36,751 nt of DNA from SLJN01 sp964505385 (GCA_964505385.1 CAZDIA010000032.1:1-36751); one strand, 5' to 3'; positions 9,039-17,481 are shown, numbered from the stretch's first letter. The notes: a model not told the origin generated them from the letters alone. Numbers and translations are program-made.

Positions 9039-9452
9039 CGCCTCTAAGAAAAATCTAAGTGCTCAAAGTTAAACATAGCAAAAGTGAGGGTATAGCATGA
9101 TCAACTTGTACAGTTGATCATACAGATAGACGTTATTTATGCAACATGTTGTTAAGAAATTGTTATTTATTAGTTAAACAGTAGGTCATTTGAATTACTA
9201 TATGTAAACTAATAATAATTGTTGAAAAGTTGGAATTATTGATTGACATTTTGTGTATTAATTTAAAGTTTGCATTCGCTGTTTCTTAATTTTGAGTTTG
9301 CAGATTGAAGATGTAGACAAATCTGCTGAAAGTAGTTTTGAAGGTTAAAATCTTATTGCTATTATAACTAGCGTATGAAGACGAATGAGTCCTAATAATG
9401 ACAGCTGGTAATTGAAAATTGTCAGCGCCAAAATTTTAACAGGAGGTTCATA
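9039..9452 (+). promoter_or_regulatory. Intergenic control region upstream of the osmolyte-uptake genes
   Basis: This 414-nt AT-rich stretch carries no ORF. It holds a perfect 10-bp inverted repeat at 9097-9121 and possible promoter elements. One candidate is TTGACA at 9243-9248 followed by TTTG at 9269-9272, loosely resembling the Bacteroidota TTG / TAnnTTTG pattern but with 3 rather than 2 spacer bases. Another is TTGAAG at 9338-9343 with TATTAT at 9360-9365 (16-nt spacer). The strong ribosome-binding site AGGAGG at 9441-9446 serves the first gene. The long leader fits an osmotically regulated operon, but no start site can be fixed from sequence alone. Confidence 0.45.
9097..9121. promoter_or_regulatory. 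Perfect 10-bp palindrome, candidate operator
   Basis: The arms ATGATCAACT (9097-9106) and AGTTGATCAT (9112-9121) are perfect inverted repeats around a 5-nt centre. No T-run follows on either strand, so it does not look like an intrinsic terminator for pccB, although weak termination cannot be excluded. Size and symmetry fit a dimeric repressor site. Confidence 0.45.
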
Positions 9453-10355
9453 ATGAGTAAAGAGGACAAAACATTACCAATGCTTATGAGTAAAAACAAT
9501 TGGTTGAAACCAACCACATTTGTATTAGCCGTAGGTTTGATAGTATCAGCCTGCGCTCCCGAAACAGAAGAGATCGAATTGGGATATGTGGAGTGGGAAT
9601 CTGAAATTGCTTCCACCCATGTAGTATCGGCCGTAATTCAGGATGAATTAGGTCATGATGTAAACATGACTTCCGTAGATGCCGGACCAATGTGGACCGG
9701 AATCGGCACAGGCGATTTTGACGCTATTGTGGCGGCATGGCTGCCCGGAACCCACGAGGCTTACTGGGAAGAGTATGGCGATCAGGTAGTTGACCTGGGA
9801 CCGAATCTTGAGAATGCAAGAATCGGCTGGGTGGTGCCTGAGTATACTCCGATTGAATCTATGGAAGATGTCAACGACTATTATGATGAGCTGGACGGCC
9901 AGGTTGTCGGCATTGATCCCGGTGCAGGCCTGATGGCGGCCAGTGAAGAAGCGCTCGAAGTTTACGATATACAACTTGAACTGGTTGAAGGATCCGATGC
10001 TGCAATGACAGCAGCGCTTGAATCCGCCTACAGTGACGAAGAGCACATTGCAGTAACCGGATGGACGCCACACTGGAAGTTTGCTTCCTATGACCTTAAA
10101 TATCTGGATGATCCCGAAAATGTGTTTGGTGACGCTGAAGGTATTCACACCATTGTGACTCCGGAGCTTGAGGGAAATGCACCGGATGTATATGCATTCC
10201 TCGATAACTTTTACTGGACTAATGATGAAATAGGTGAAGTTATGGTATTGATTGAGGAAGGAATGAGTCCGATGGAAGCAGCCAGAGCATGGTTAGCAGA
10301 AAATGAGGACATGGTTCAGGAATGGCTGGGTGAAGAGCCAGTTGCTGAATACTGA
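9453..10355 (+). CDS. opuAC: Glycine betaine/proline-type ABC importer, substrate-binding lipoprotein (OpuAC/ProX family)
   Basis: The 300-residue protein has a hydrophobic segment (about 20-33) ending in VSAC, a lipobox with C34, so it is a periplasm-facing lipoprotein. The rest follows the OpuAC-like type II binding-protein fold: GYVEWESEIASTH near the start, DAIVAAWLPGTHEAYW, and TGWTPHWKFASYDLKYLDDP, which is the most diagnostic segment. These Trp and Tyr residues are candidates for the aromatic cage that holds the trimethylammonium group; which ones do so cannot be assigned here. AGGAGG 6 nt before ATG 9453 supports this start over the internal ATG at 9486. A strong hairpin terminator separates it from the ATPase gene, which would raise the binding protein relative to the membrane complex. 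Glycine betaine is the likeliest ligand; proline betaine or choline-like osmolytes remain possible. Confidence 0.93.
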   Translation: MSKEDKTLPMLMSKNNWLKPTTFVLAVGLIVSACAPETEEIELGYVEWESEIASTHVVSAVIQDELGHDVNMTSVDAGPMWTGIGTGDFDAIVAAWLPGTHEAYWEEYGDQVVDLGPNLENARIGWVVPEYTPIESMEDVNDYYDELDGQVVGIDPGAGLMAASEEALEVYDIQLELVEGSDAAMTAALESAYSDEEHIAVTGWTPHWKFASYDLKYLDDPENVFGDAEGIHTIVTPELEGNAPDVYAFLDNFYWTNDEIGEVMVLIEEGMSPMEAARAWLAENEDMVQEWLGEEPVAEY

Positions 10356-10364
10356 TTCTGATAA

Positions 10365-10397
10365 AAAAAAGGTGAACCAAAAAGGTTCACCTTTTTT
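10365..10397 (+). terminator. Intra-operon intrinsic terminator between opuAC and opuAA
   Basis: A 14-bp perfect stem (arms 10365-10378 and 10384-10397; core GGTGAACC/GGTTCACC) closes a 5-nt A loop. The descending arm ends in six T, as in intrinsic terminators. It starts 10 nt after the opuAC stop and ends 29 nt before the ATPase start, so partial readthrough or RNA-end protection is likely. Confidence 0.85.
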
Positions 10398-10426
10398 ATT
10401 AATTTATTGTTCTTAATATTATTTGA

Positions 10427-11650
10427 ATGGATAAAATAGTTGTCAAAGACCTCTATAAGATATTCGGCAACCGCCCGGACAGAGCATACGAGCTACTTGA
10501 ACAGGGATTAACTAAAGAAGAAGTACAGAAGAAAACAGGACTGGTCGTAGGGGTACAAAAAGCTGAATTCACTGTACAGGAAGGTGAGATATTTGTGTTG
10601 ATGGGGCTATCCGGGAGCGGAAAATCAACACTTCAAAGATTATTAAACAGGCTGATAGATCCGACGCGCGGTAAAATAATCATTGATGATGTAGATATCT
10701 CAAAGCTAAACGCAAAAGAGCTTGTGGATTTTCGCAGGAACAAGTTCAGTGGGATGGTGTTTCAAAACTTTGCTATTCTTCCCCACCGTACCGTAATGGG
10801 TAATGTAGAGTTCGGCCTGGAAATCCAGGGTGTGGAAAAAGAAGAAAGAAGGAAAAAAGCTCAGGAAGTTATTAATCAGGTTGGCCTTTCCGGATTTGAA
10901 GATCATTATTCTTCCCAATTATCCGGAGGGATGCAGCAAAGGGTAGGGCTTGCGCGCGCATTAACAGTTGACGCTGAAGTAATACTGATGGACGAGGCTT
11001 TCAGTGCGCTTGACCCGCTCATTCGCCGTGATATGCAGGATGAGTTGCTTGAATTGCAGAGCAAACTTCAAAAAACCATTGTATTTGTAACTCACGATCT
11101 TGATGAGGCATTTAAACTGGGCGATCGTATCGCCATCATGAAGGATGGGAAAATTATACAGATAGGGGAAGCGGAAGAAATTATTGATAAACCTGCTGAT
11201 GATTACGTCGGGGAATTCGTGCAGGGAATCAACCGGGCTGAGGTGCTTACCGCAGAGACAATCATGCAAAAGCCGAAAGAAACGGCAAAATACAGCGACG
11301 GCCCCAAGACCATCCTGCGCAAGATGAAGAATAGTGGTATTACTACTATGTTTGTGTTGGGTAAAAATCGGGAATTGCTCGGTTATATAGAGGCTGAAGA
11401 AATTTCGGAAGGCACTAAGGGGTTGAAATCTGAAGATCAACCGGTTCCCCAAAAGTTTATTCATGATGCCACCTCTGTGACTAAAGACACCCATTTAAAC
11501 GATATAATCAATATTGCAAATGGGCTTAAGGTACCTGTCGCAGTAGTAGACGAAGAAAATAAGTTGAGAGGTGTGATTGTAAAAGGTGCGATTATAGCTG
11601 CACTCTCGGAGCAAGGTGATCGTGAAAAACCTGAGGAGCAAGCAGGTTAA
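10427..11650 (+). CDS. opuAA: Osmoprotectant ABC importer ATP-binding subunit with tandem CBS domains
   Basis: The 407-residue protein is the ProV/OpuAA type ATPase that energises betaine import. It shows the family N-terminus KDLYKIFGNRPDRA, Walker A GLSGSGKST (60-68), the Q-loop at Q113, signature LSGGMQQR (165-172), Walker B VILMDEAFSALD (185-196) and switch H223. A CBS pair occupies about residues 275-395 (TAETIMQKPKETAKYS; then a second CBS about 345-390). In OpuA from Lactococcus the CBS pair senses ionic strength and gates transport, so the same osmotic control is expected here. The extreme C-terminus (GDREKPEEQAG) is polar and charged. The permease gene starts 30 nt downstream. No SD-like site is obvious before ATG 10427. 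Confidence 0.95.
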   Translation: MDKIVVKDLYKIFGNRPDRAYELLEQGLTKEEVQKKTGLVVGVQKAEFTVQEGEIFVLMGLSGSGKSTLQRLLNRLIDPTRGKIIIDDVDISKLNAKELVDFRRNKFSGMVFQNFAILPHRTVMGNVEFGLEIQGVEKEERRKKAQEVINQVGLSGFEDHYSSQLSGGMQQRVGLARALTVDAEVILMDEAFSALDPLIRRDMQDELLELQSKLQKTIVFVTHDLDEAFKLGDRIAIMKDGKIIQIGEAEEIIDKPADDYVGEFVQGINRAEVLTAETIMQKPKETAKYSDGPKTILRKMKNSGITTMFVLGKNRELLGYIEAEEISEGTKGLKSEDQPVPQKFIHDATSVTKDTHLNDIINIANGLKVPVAVVDEENKLRGVIVKGAIIAALSEQGDREKPEEQAG

Positions 11651-11680
11651 ACTATATAAAAAAACATTATTTATAAGAAT

Positions 11681-12511
11681 ATGCTACCATTCAGAATCCC
11701 TTTAAGAGATTGGATTTCAAGCGGAGTTGATTATTTAATTGAAAACTTCAGCGCTGTTTTTGATGGTATAACCACATTTGTTCGATTTCTAGTCGAGACG
11801 TTTAAAGACGGCATGGAGATGCTTCATCCCGCGGCATTAATGGTGATTATTGCCGCCATCACCTGGAAAATGGCGGGATGGAAAACAGCTATAGGTGCCT
11901 TTTTGAGTTTGTTGCTCGTTGAAAATATAGATTTATGGGAACCATTTGTTGCAACCCTGGCACTTGTTCTTACTGCAGAAGCTTTGATAGTCGTGGTAGG
12001 TTTACCAATAGGTATCTGGGCGGCAAAGAGTGATCGTGTGCATACTGTTGTTCGTCCCATACTTGATTTTATGCAGACGATGCCGGCGTTTGTGTATTTA
12101 ATACCTGCCGTAATGTTCTTTGGTTTAGGGTTGGTTCCCGGTGTAATTGCCACCTTTATTTTTGCAATTCCGCCACTCATTCGACTTACCAATCTGGGAA
12201 TCAGGCAGGTTCCCAATGAACTTATTGAAGCATCAGATGCTTTTGGGGCTACCGGCTACCAAAAATTATTTAAAGTACAGCTGCCGGTTGCAATGCCAAC
12301 CGTGATGGCCGGCGTTAACCAGTCGATAATGTTGGGACTTTCAATGGTAGTGATCGCCGCCATGATCGGCGCCGGAGGCCTCGGTTCCGATGTATTGCGT
12401 GGAATTCAAAGACTTCAAATCGGAAGCGGATTTGAAGCAGGACTCGCAGTAGTTGTCATGGCTATAATTTTGGATCGAATTACAGCTGGTTTTGGAAAAA
12501 TGAAAAACTAA
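11681..12511 (+). CDS. opuAB: Osmoprotectant ABC importer permease subunit
   Basis: The 276-residue integral membrane protein matches ProW/OpuAB. The BPD-type permease core spans about residues 90-270, with an EAA loop at about 183-202 (EASDAFGATGYQKLFKVQLP), the site where the ATPase docks. Other diagnostic segments are LPIGIWAAKSD, DFMQTMPAFVYLIPAVMFFGLG and the final SMVVIAAMIGAGGLGSDVL. An amphipathic N-terminal region (DWISSGVDYLIENF) is typical of the family. The substrate-binding domain is not fused, in contrast with Lactococcus OpuABC, consistent with the separate lipoprotein gene upstream. A 344-nt spacer without a clear terminator follows before the outer-membrane protein gene. Confidence 0.95.
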   Translation: MLPFRIPLRDWISSGVDYLIENFSAVFDGITTFVRFLVETFKDGMEMLHPAALMVIIAAITWKMAGWKTAIGAFLSLLLVENIDLWEPFVATLALVLTAEALIVVVGLPIGIWAAKSDRVHTVVRPILDFMQTMPAFVYLIPAVMFFGLGLVPGVIATFIFAIPPLIRLTNLGIRQVPNELIEASDAFGATGYQKLFKVQLPVAMPTVMAGVNQSIMLGLSMVVIAAMIGAGGLGSDVLRGIQRLQIGSGFEAGLAVVVMAIILDRITAGFGKMKN

Positions 12512-12855
12512 TCTAAACAATTCATGTAATCTGCAATCTTTCAAATTGGATGTATAAAATGATATGGCAAAATCTGTCGTAATGGAGAAAACCCGCATAA
12601 TCTTGAACGATAATAATTTTAGTACTACAACTAACTGCGGGTTTCAGATGGTAAATTTGAAAAGGTATTGTAATAACATTTAAAACTTGTATTTTTGGAG
12701 GTTCTGAGCAGAGTAATGGCGTAAGTCTGCTTTTGTACTGTTCTTTAATTTTAATATTTGAGTTGAAACAGATGATGTAATGGTTTTGTTTAGGACGCTG
12801 AGTTTTATAATCAAGATAACACCGTTAACTAAAACAATCACAAACAGGAGAATTC
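12512..12855. other. Intergenic stretch between opuAB and the barrel gene
   Basis: This 344-nt stretch has no credible ORF. It contains a 9-bp inverted repeat AAACCCGCA (12589-12597) / TGCGGGTTT (12636-12644) with a 38-nt spacer, not followed by a T-run. A GGAGG at about 12700 has no usable ORF after it. The ribosome-binding site AGGAG shortly before ATG 12856 serves the barrel gene. A separate promoter for the barrel gene is likely in the second half. Confidence 0.5.
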
Positions 12856-14184
12856 ATGGTTAAAATTGACAAACTACTTCCTATGGCATTATTAATGGTT
12901 ATGTTTTTAGGATTGTTGTTTATTTCCGTTGACCGGGCACATGCTGAGTCAGAAAATATTCCCGGAGTAACCACGGAAATGGTAGATATTAATACTGATA
13001 AGCACATTTCAAGTTCTGCTTTATCAGCAAGTAATGAAGCCGCTGCTGCCGCGGATGCTCATGAGGATGAGCCATCCTTGCATGTAGGCGGAGCGGTGCG
13101 CTATAATCTGCTTTTGGAATCTTATGAATCTGATATTGACGGAAATAGCGGAGATTTTACCTGGGATATGTGGGCCATTACCGCTCAATATGACAATCCT
13201 GGAGGTATTAGCCTAAACTTTGAATATAGATTTTACCCGACTTTTGATACTCACTTTATTAAGCAAGGCTGGTTAGAGTATGACTTCACAGATGAGTGGC
13301 AAGCTCAGCTTGGAGTAACTCAAGTGCCATTTGGTAACCTGGGCTTTAATTCTAACAGCTGGTGGTTTCAGCTTCCCTATTATCTTGGCTATGAAGATGA
13401 CCACGATATAGGCTTGAAGCTGACTCAAACTACTGATACTTACCGGTTCGATGTTGCCTATTTCTTTTCTCAGGAACCGCATGGGCCCTCTCCTTTTACG
13501 GATCATCAACTGGACGGCACTTATTCCTATAATGTAAATCCACATGGAAATAGTAGTCTGGAAGAAAGAAATCATTTCAATGTGAGAGGTGAATACTTTT
13601 TAGATATGGGTTCTATAGGGGCATCTGCTGAGTTTGGTCAGCTCTACAACAATAACCCTGGAGCAGCAAATTTTGAAGAAACCCATTCTAAATTTGCTCT
13701 TGCTGGTCACGCTGATTTAAACATTGGAGCCATTAACCTTAAACCACAAGTATTATACTACAACTGGGATGCCGAAGATGATGACGGCAATGAAGTCGAA
13801 ACTGTTGGAATGGGTGCCTATGGTTTCAGTACATATGATGTAGCGACTGAGGCTTATATAGCTTCTTTAGGAATTTCCCGAAATGTCTCTGTGGATTGGG
13901 GTCCAATCACTGATCTTACTTTCTACAATGACTTTAGCTACATGGGTAAAATGGTAGGTGAAGATACTGTAGGTGACGATTTCGAAGCTACTATCCACAA
14001 CATCACCGGATTCTTAATCACGGCCGGTCCTATATTTACATATGTTGATGTTGCACAAGGTGTTAATCAGCCATGGCTGACCGATGATTTTGGAGTAGGT
14101 CTCGGACCCGGCCATGAAGATCTTGGCATGGGTGATTCGGAGTATAATATGCGATTTAATATAAATATTGGATATTACTTCTAA
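12856..14184 (+). CDS. Outer-membrane beta-barrel protein (porin-like) in the osmolyte-uptake cluster
   Basis: The 442-residue protein starts with a signal peptide (hydrophobic 9-24, cleavage likely after AHA at residue 30). A short polar Ala/Asp/Glu-rich linker (about 31-72) follows. From about residue 75 the sequence alternates aromatic and polar residues in barrel-strand fashion, with turns rich in Asn, Asp and Gly. It ends MRFNINIGYYF, with the terminal Phe typical of outer-membrane barrels. I cannot name its family with confidence; it resembles large uncharacterised porin-like barrels of marine bacteria. It lies between an OpuA-type ABC importer and a BCCT carrier, all on the same strand, which suggests it lets osmolytes cross the outer membrane. 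No plug or TonB box is visible, so transport should be passive. A strong terminator follows. Confidence 0.85.
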   Translation: MVKIDKLLPMALLMVMFLGLLFISVDRAHAESENIPGVTTEMVDINTDKHISSSALSASNEAAAAADAHEDEPSLHVGGAVRYNLLLESYESDIDGNSGDFTWDMWAITAQYDNPGGISLNFEYRFYPTFDTHFIKQGWLEYDFTDEWQAQLGVTQVPFGNLGFNSNSWWFQLPYYLGYEDDHDIGLKLTQTTDTYRFDVAYFFSQEPHGPSPFTDHQLDGTYSYNVNPHGNSSLEERNHFNVRGEYFLDMGSIGASAEFGQLYNNNPGAANFEETHSKFALAGHADLNIGAINLKPQVLYYNWDAEDDDGNEVETVGMGAYGFSTYDVATEAYIASLGISRNVSVDWGPITDLTFYNDFSYMGKMVGEDTVGDDFEATIHNITGFLITAGPIFTYVDVAQGVNQPWLTDDFGVGLGPGHEDLGMGDSEYNMRFNINIGYYF

Positions 14185-14207
14185 ATAACTATAATATATT
14201 ATCTAAA

Positions 14208-14254
14208 AAAACAGCCGAAACCGGTTAACCATCTTTTGGGGTTTCGGCTGTTTT
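14208..14254 (+). terminator. Intrinsic terminator after the barrel gene
   Basis: A 15-bp perfect stem (arms 14208-14222 and 14240-14254, core CAGCCGAAACC) with a 17-nt loop and a terminal TTTT run lies 23 nt after the barrel stop. The BCCT gene begins 32 nt later, so that gene probably depends on readthrough or a promoter overlapping this region. Confidence 0.85.
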
Positions 14255-14286
14255 ATTAATTCATGGAATAACAGAGGGATTACCTT

Positions 14287-15828
14287 ATGAAAGCACTTGC
14301 TGATAAGCTAAACTTGGAAGTCAATCCTACCGTATTTTTTATATCCATTGTAGTAATTCTGGGCTTCGTTTTTATAGGTGTCATCGCCCCAGATGCTACT
14401 TATGTGGTAGCCGAAGCGATACAGGATTTCATAGTTGTCAACTTTGGATGGTTTTACATCTTTGCAGTAGCAGCTTTTGTGATTTTTGTGATAGGGATTG
14501 CAATTAGTAAGTACGGTAGCATTAAGCTCGGGCCGGATGATTCTGAACCGGAGTACAGCTATTTTTCATGGTTCGCGATGCTTTTCTCTGCCGGTATGGG
14601 AATCGGTCTTATTTTCTATGGTGTAGCTGAACCGATATGGAATTACATCTGGCCACCGAGAGCTGAAGAAGCTTCACAGGCCGCGTTCGATGAGGCGATG
14701 CTCTTTACATTTTTCCACTGGGGGATTCATCCGTGGGCTATCTATATCATCGTAGGAATGTCGCTTGCTTACTTTCACTTCCGTCGCGGGTTGCCTTTAT
14801 CCATACGTTCAGCATTTTATCCGCTTTTGGGAGATAAAATATACGGCCCGTTCGGAAACACTATAGATATCCTGGCGGTGTTCGGGACTATGTTCGGAGT
14901 AGCTACCTCGCTGGGTATCGGTGCAACTCAGGTTGGTGCCGGCTTAAGTTTCTTATTCGGAGTAGAGAACAATGTGACACTCTGGGTTATACTTATTGCT
15001 ATAATTACCTTATTTGCCACCATATCAGTTTTTCTTGGTCTTGATAAAGGAATACGCCGGTTAAGTAATTTTAACTTATCCCTGGCCGGTATTCTGCTGT
15101 TGTTTGTTTTCATAGCCGGCCCCACTCTGCTATTGATAAACTCATTAATGGTTAATATCGGAACATATGTTCAGAATGTCGTGGAAGTTACATTCTGGAT
15201 AGATACAGAATCAACCGAATGGCAGGGTGCCTGGTCGCTCTTCTACTGGGGTTGGTGGATCGCCTGGTCACCTTTCGTGGGAATGTTTATTGCGCGCATT
15301 TCGAGAGGGCGAACTGTAAGGGAATTTGCATTAGGGGTAATGTTAGTTCCCACTCTTTTTACGTTTATCTGGTTAACAGTATTCGGTAACACAGGCTTGT
15401 TTTTTGAGATGGAAGGCATAGCCGAAGTTTCAGAGTTGGGTGATCCGGAAATGCTGTTTGGCGTGCTCGAGTCTTTGCCACTGGCTACTTTAAGTTCATT
15501 AGCGGCAACATTGTTGATTGTAACATTCTTTGTTACTTCTTCTGACTCCGGTTCGCTGGTAATTGATATGCTGGCATCCGGCGGTAATCCGAACCCGCCC
15601 CGAGGCCAGCGTGTTTTCTGGGCTGTTTCTGAGGGGGCCGTAGCCGCGGTTCTTCTGCTTGCAGGTGGTCATGAAGCATTGCAGACTGCAGCAATTACAA
15701 CCGGTTTTCCATTTGCTGTAGTATTGATAATAATGGCATTCAGCATGTTTCGCGCATTTAAGAAAGAGTCACTGGAAAAAATTGCGGCCAAACGCCGCTA
15801 TTCGGCAAAAAAACCAAAAGAGGAATAA
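14287..15828 (+). CDS. BCCT-family betaine/carnitine/choline transporter, sodium-coupled type
   Basis: The 513-residue protein has the twelve hydrophobic segments of the BCCT family and ends in a short basic tail (residues 490-513), shorter than the long osmosensing C-terminus of BetP. The Trp motif in TM8 reads WSLFYWGWWIAWSPFVG (316-332), which supplies aromatic residues for the betaine site. TM3 carries GMGIG (103-107), the glycine stretch seen in sodium-coupled BetP rather than the altered form of sodium-independent CaiT. TSSDSGS (417-423) matches the second sodium site. FARISRGRTVREF-like loop sequence (FIARISRGRTVREF) is typical. Glycine betaine is the best guess for substrate; choline is possible. 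It gives the cell a secondary uptake route beside the ABC importer upstream. Confidence 0.95.
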   Translation: MKALADKLNLEVNPTVFFISIVVILGFVFIGVIAPDATYVVAEAIQDFIVVNFGWFYIFAVAAFVIFVIGIAISKYGSIKLGPDDSEPEYSYFSWFAMLFSAGMGIGLIFYGVAEPIWNYIWPPRAEEASQAAFDEAMLFTFFHWGIHPWAIYIIVGMSLAYFHFRRGLPLSIRSAFYPLLGDKIYGPFGNTIDILAVFGTMFGVATSLGIGATQVGAGLSFLFGVENNVTLWVILIAIITLFATISVFLGLDKGIRRLSNFNLSLAGILLLFVFIAGPTLLLINSLMVNIGTYVQNVVEVTFWIDTESTEWQGAWSLFYWGWWIAWSPFVGMFIARISRGRTVREFALGVMLVPTLFTFIWLTVFGNTGLFFEMEGIAEVSELGDPEMLFGVLESLPLATLSSLAATLLIVTFFVTSSDSGSLVIDMLASGGNPNPPRGQRVFWAVSEGAVAAVLLLAGGHEALQTAAITTGFPFAVVLIIMAFSMFRAFKKESLEKIAAKRRYSAKKPKEE

Positions 15829-15858
15829 CAAATTCACTCGATATACTGAGTTCTAATC

Positions 15859-15884
15859 GAAGGGCCGGTTTAATCCGGCCCTTC
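15859..15884 (+). terminator. GC-rich hairpin after the BCCT gene
   Basis: GAAGGGCCGG (15859-15868) and CCGGCCCTTC (15875-15884) form a perfect 10-bp stem with a 6-nt loop, 30 nt after the BCCT stop. There is no proper T-run, so it may be a weak terminator or an RNA-stabilising end that lets some transcription reach the next gene. Confidence 0.6.
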
Positions 15885-15910
15885 TCCAAACTAATAATAT
15901 GGGAAGTATT

Positions 15911-16357
15911 ATGAGTAGCGAATGGCGATATGAATTGAAAGAATTACTTACTGATGTAGAGAGGTTTAAAGAAAGAAAGAACCGGGGTGAAGAAGGTAAA
16001 ATCCGGATCAAAAAATATATAAACGATGTTGTGGTGCCGGCTTTTGAAGAAATTGCTGAGGAATTACAGAATTACAACCGTGATGTTGATCTGGAAACTG
16101 ATAAAGGTGGAGCTTCGATTAAGGTGTTCCATGAGGGCACTGATGAATTTTACTATGCTATAAAAGCGAGAGTTTACAAGAAGAGAGATTTCGCCTGGCC
16201 TATGATTCCACTTAGTGATGAGAAAGGACAAATCTACCGGGCTGAGGTTTTTCTGAAGGATGGTCCGACTGAAACAGATGTTACGGATTTTTCCAGGGAA
16301 CAGATTATCAATAATTTTCTGTATGAGTACCGCCGTCACCTTAGGTGGTATTATTGA
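15911..16357 (+). CDS. Unknown small cytoplasmic protein downstream of the BCCT transporter
   Basis: I do not recognise this protein. The frame is open from ATG 15899, but ATG 15911 is preferred because GGAAG lies 5 nt before it, giving 148 residues. The N-terminal half is helical and charged (WRYELKELLTDVERFKERKNRGEEG, with the later VVPAFEEIAEELQNYN helix). The second half alternates beta-type segments (GASIKVFHEG, FYYAIKARVYKK, YRAEVFLKDG) and ends with an aromatic helix (NNFLYEYRRHLRWYY). There is no signal peptide or membrane segment. It follows the BCCT gene on the same strand after a hairpin, and a strong terminator comes next. A regulatory or accessory role in osmolyte uptake is possible from position only. 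Confidence 0.75.
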   Translation: MSSEWRYELKELLTDVERFKERKNRGEEGKIRIKKYINDVVVPAFEEIAEELQNYNRDVDLETDKGGASIKVFHEGTDEFYYAIKARVYKKRDFAWPMIPLSDEKGQIYRAEVFLKDGPTETDVTDFSREQIINNFLYEYRRHLRWYY

Positions 16358-16380
16358 TATAGACAGAAAGCACTAAAATT

Positions 16381-16418
16381 AAAGGCGTCTGTTCACAATA
16401 TAGAGCAGATGCCTTTTT
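16381..16418. terminator. Bidirectional terminator between the small unknown gene and murB
   Basis: AAAGGCGTCTGTTC (16381-16394) pairs with GAGCAGATGCCTTT (16403-16416), 14 bp with two G-U pairs, followed by T on the plus strand. The A-run on the other side gives a T-run on the minus strand, so it can serve both convergent genes (stops at 16357 and 16423). Confidence 0.85.
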
Positions 16419-16422
16419 AATT

Positions 16423-17481
16423 TTAGGAATGGGGTAATGAAGGCAACCCGATGTGTTGACCATGACGGTTCCAGATATTAACCTCCGGCTCAAGTTCAAT
16501 GCCGTATTTGTGGAATATATAATCGCGGATCATTGCTGCCAATTCTCTCACATCTTTTCCGGTTTTATCACCAAGATTGACGAGCACCAATGCCTGCCTG
16601 TCATGTACTCCGGCATTTTTATGGCGGTAACCCTTCCAGCCGGCATGATCAATCAGCCACCCTGCCGGAACTTTTATACTTGTTTCAGAAACCGGGTAAT
16701 TTGGCAAATCTGGCCATTTTTCTTTGAGTGAATTGTAAAAGGAATTACTGATAATGGGGTTTTTGAAGAAACTTCCGGCATTACCGGTTTTTTGTGGATC
16801 CGGAAGCTTACTCCCCCGGATATACCTTACGGCTCGGCTTACATCCGCGGGCGTAGGCTCAGTAACGTTCATATCTTCCAGGGTACGGCGGATACTTCCA
16901 TATTCCAGGCTCAGTTTTGGGGTTTTGTGCAGGCGCAGATAAATTCGGATGATGCAATACCTCCCTTTGGCTTCTCTTTTGAAAATACTGTCACGATATC
17001 CGAATTCGCAATCGGCATGCGAAAACTGCGTAATCGAACCATCAGTGAGATCAGCTGCCTCGAGTTTTTCAAACACTTCGCGCAACTCTACCCCGTAAGC
17101 TCCGATATTCTGGATCGGAGCGGCGCCACAATTCCCGGGAATCATGGATAAGTTTTCAAGACCATAAAGATTACGCTCGAGGCTGAACTTTACTAAATCA
17201 TCCCAGTTAACCCCGGCTCCGATACAAAGAACTGCATCTGATTCAGACTCCTCAATAATGGAAACAGCCTCGTTTTCAGGATGAATTACAAGTGACTCAA
17301 GCGGTTCGGTCAACAGGATATTGCTGCCGCCTCCAAGTACTATACCGGAGGAGGTTAATTCCGGATGATCATAAATAAAATTTTGTAACGCCGTTTGGTC
17401 CTCAAAAGAAAAGAACTGTTTCGCTTTCTGATTAATACCGAATGAATTATAGTTTAAAAGTGAAATATCGTAGGAAATCAT
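16423..17481 (-). CDS. murB: UDP-N-acetylmuramate dehydrogenase
   Basis: The 352-residue protein reduces UDP-GlcNAc-enolpyruvate to UDP-MurNAc with NADPH and FAD in early peptidoglycan synthesis. The FAD-binding segment VLGGGSNILLTE (48-59) and NLSMIPGNCGAAPIQNIGAYG (from 110) are diagnostic. GYRDSIFK carries the catalytic Arg (R163), GNAGSFFKNP carries the proton-donor Ser (S237), and LEPEVNIW near the end carries the catalytic Glu (E333). Length and the YRDS layout indicate the type I (E. coli-like) enzyme. The start ATG at 17481 gives the usual N-terminus with the YNSFGI motif. The gene is monocistronic on the minus strand and divergent from the small unknown gene at 17568. Confidence 0.97.
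   Translation of the reverse strand: MISYDISLLNYNSFGINQKAKQFFSFEDQTALQNFIYDHPELTSSGIVLGGGSNILLTEPLESLVIHPENEAVSIIEESESDAVLCIGAGVNWDDLVKFSLERNLYGLENLSMIPGNCGAAPIQNIGAYGVELREVFEKLEAADLTDGSITQFSHADCEFGYRDSIFKREAKGRYCIIRIYLRLHKTPKLSLEYGSIRRTLEDMNVTEPTPADVSRAVRYIRGSKLPDPQKTGNAGSFFKNPIISNSFYNSLKEKWPDLPNYPVSETSIKVPAGWLIDHAGWKGYRHKNAGVHDRQALVLVNLGDKTGKDVRELAAMIRDYIFHKYGIELEPEVNIWNRHGQHIGLPSLPHS

Noticed and set aside
9648..10148. Minus-strand open frame of 166 codons opposite opuAC
   Set aside because: Antisense shadow of a clear binding-protein gene with its own ribosome-binding site and lipobox.
12589..12644. 9-bp inverted repeat with 38-nt spacer after opuAB as a terminator
   Set aside because: The loop is long and no T-run follows, so it is not a convincing intrinsic terminator.
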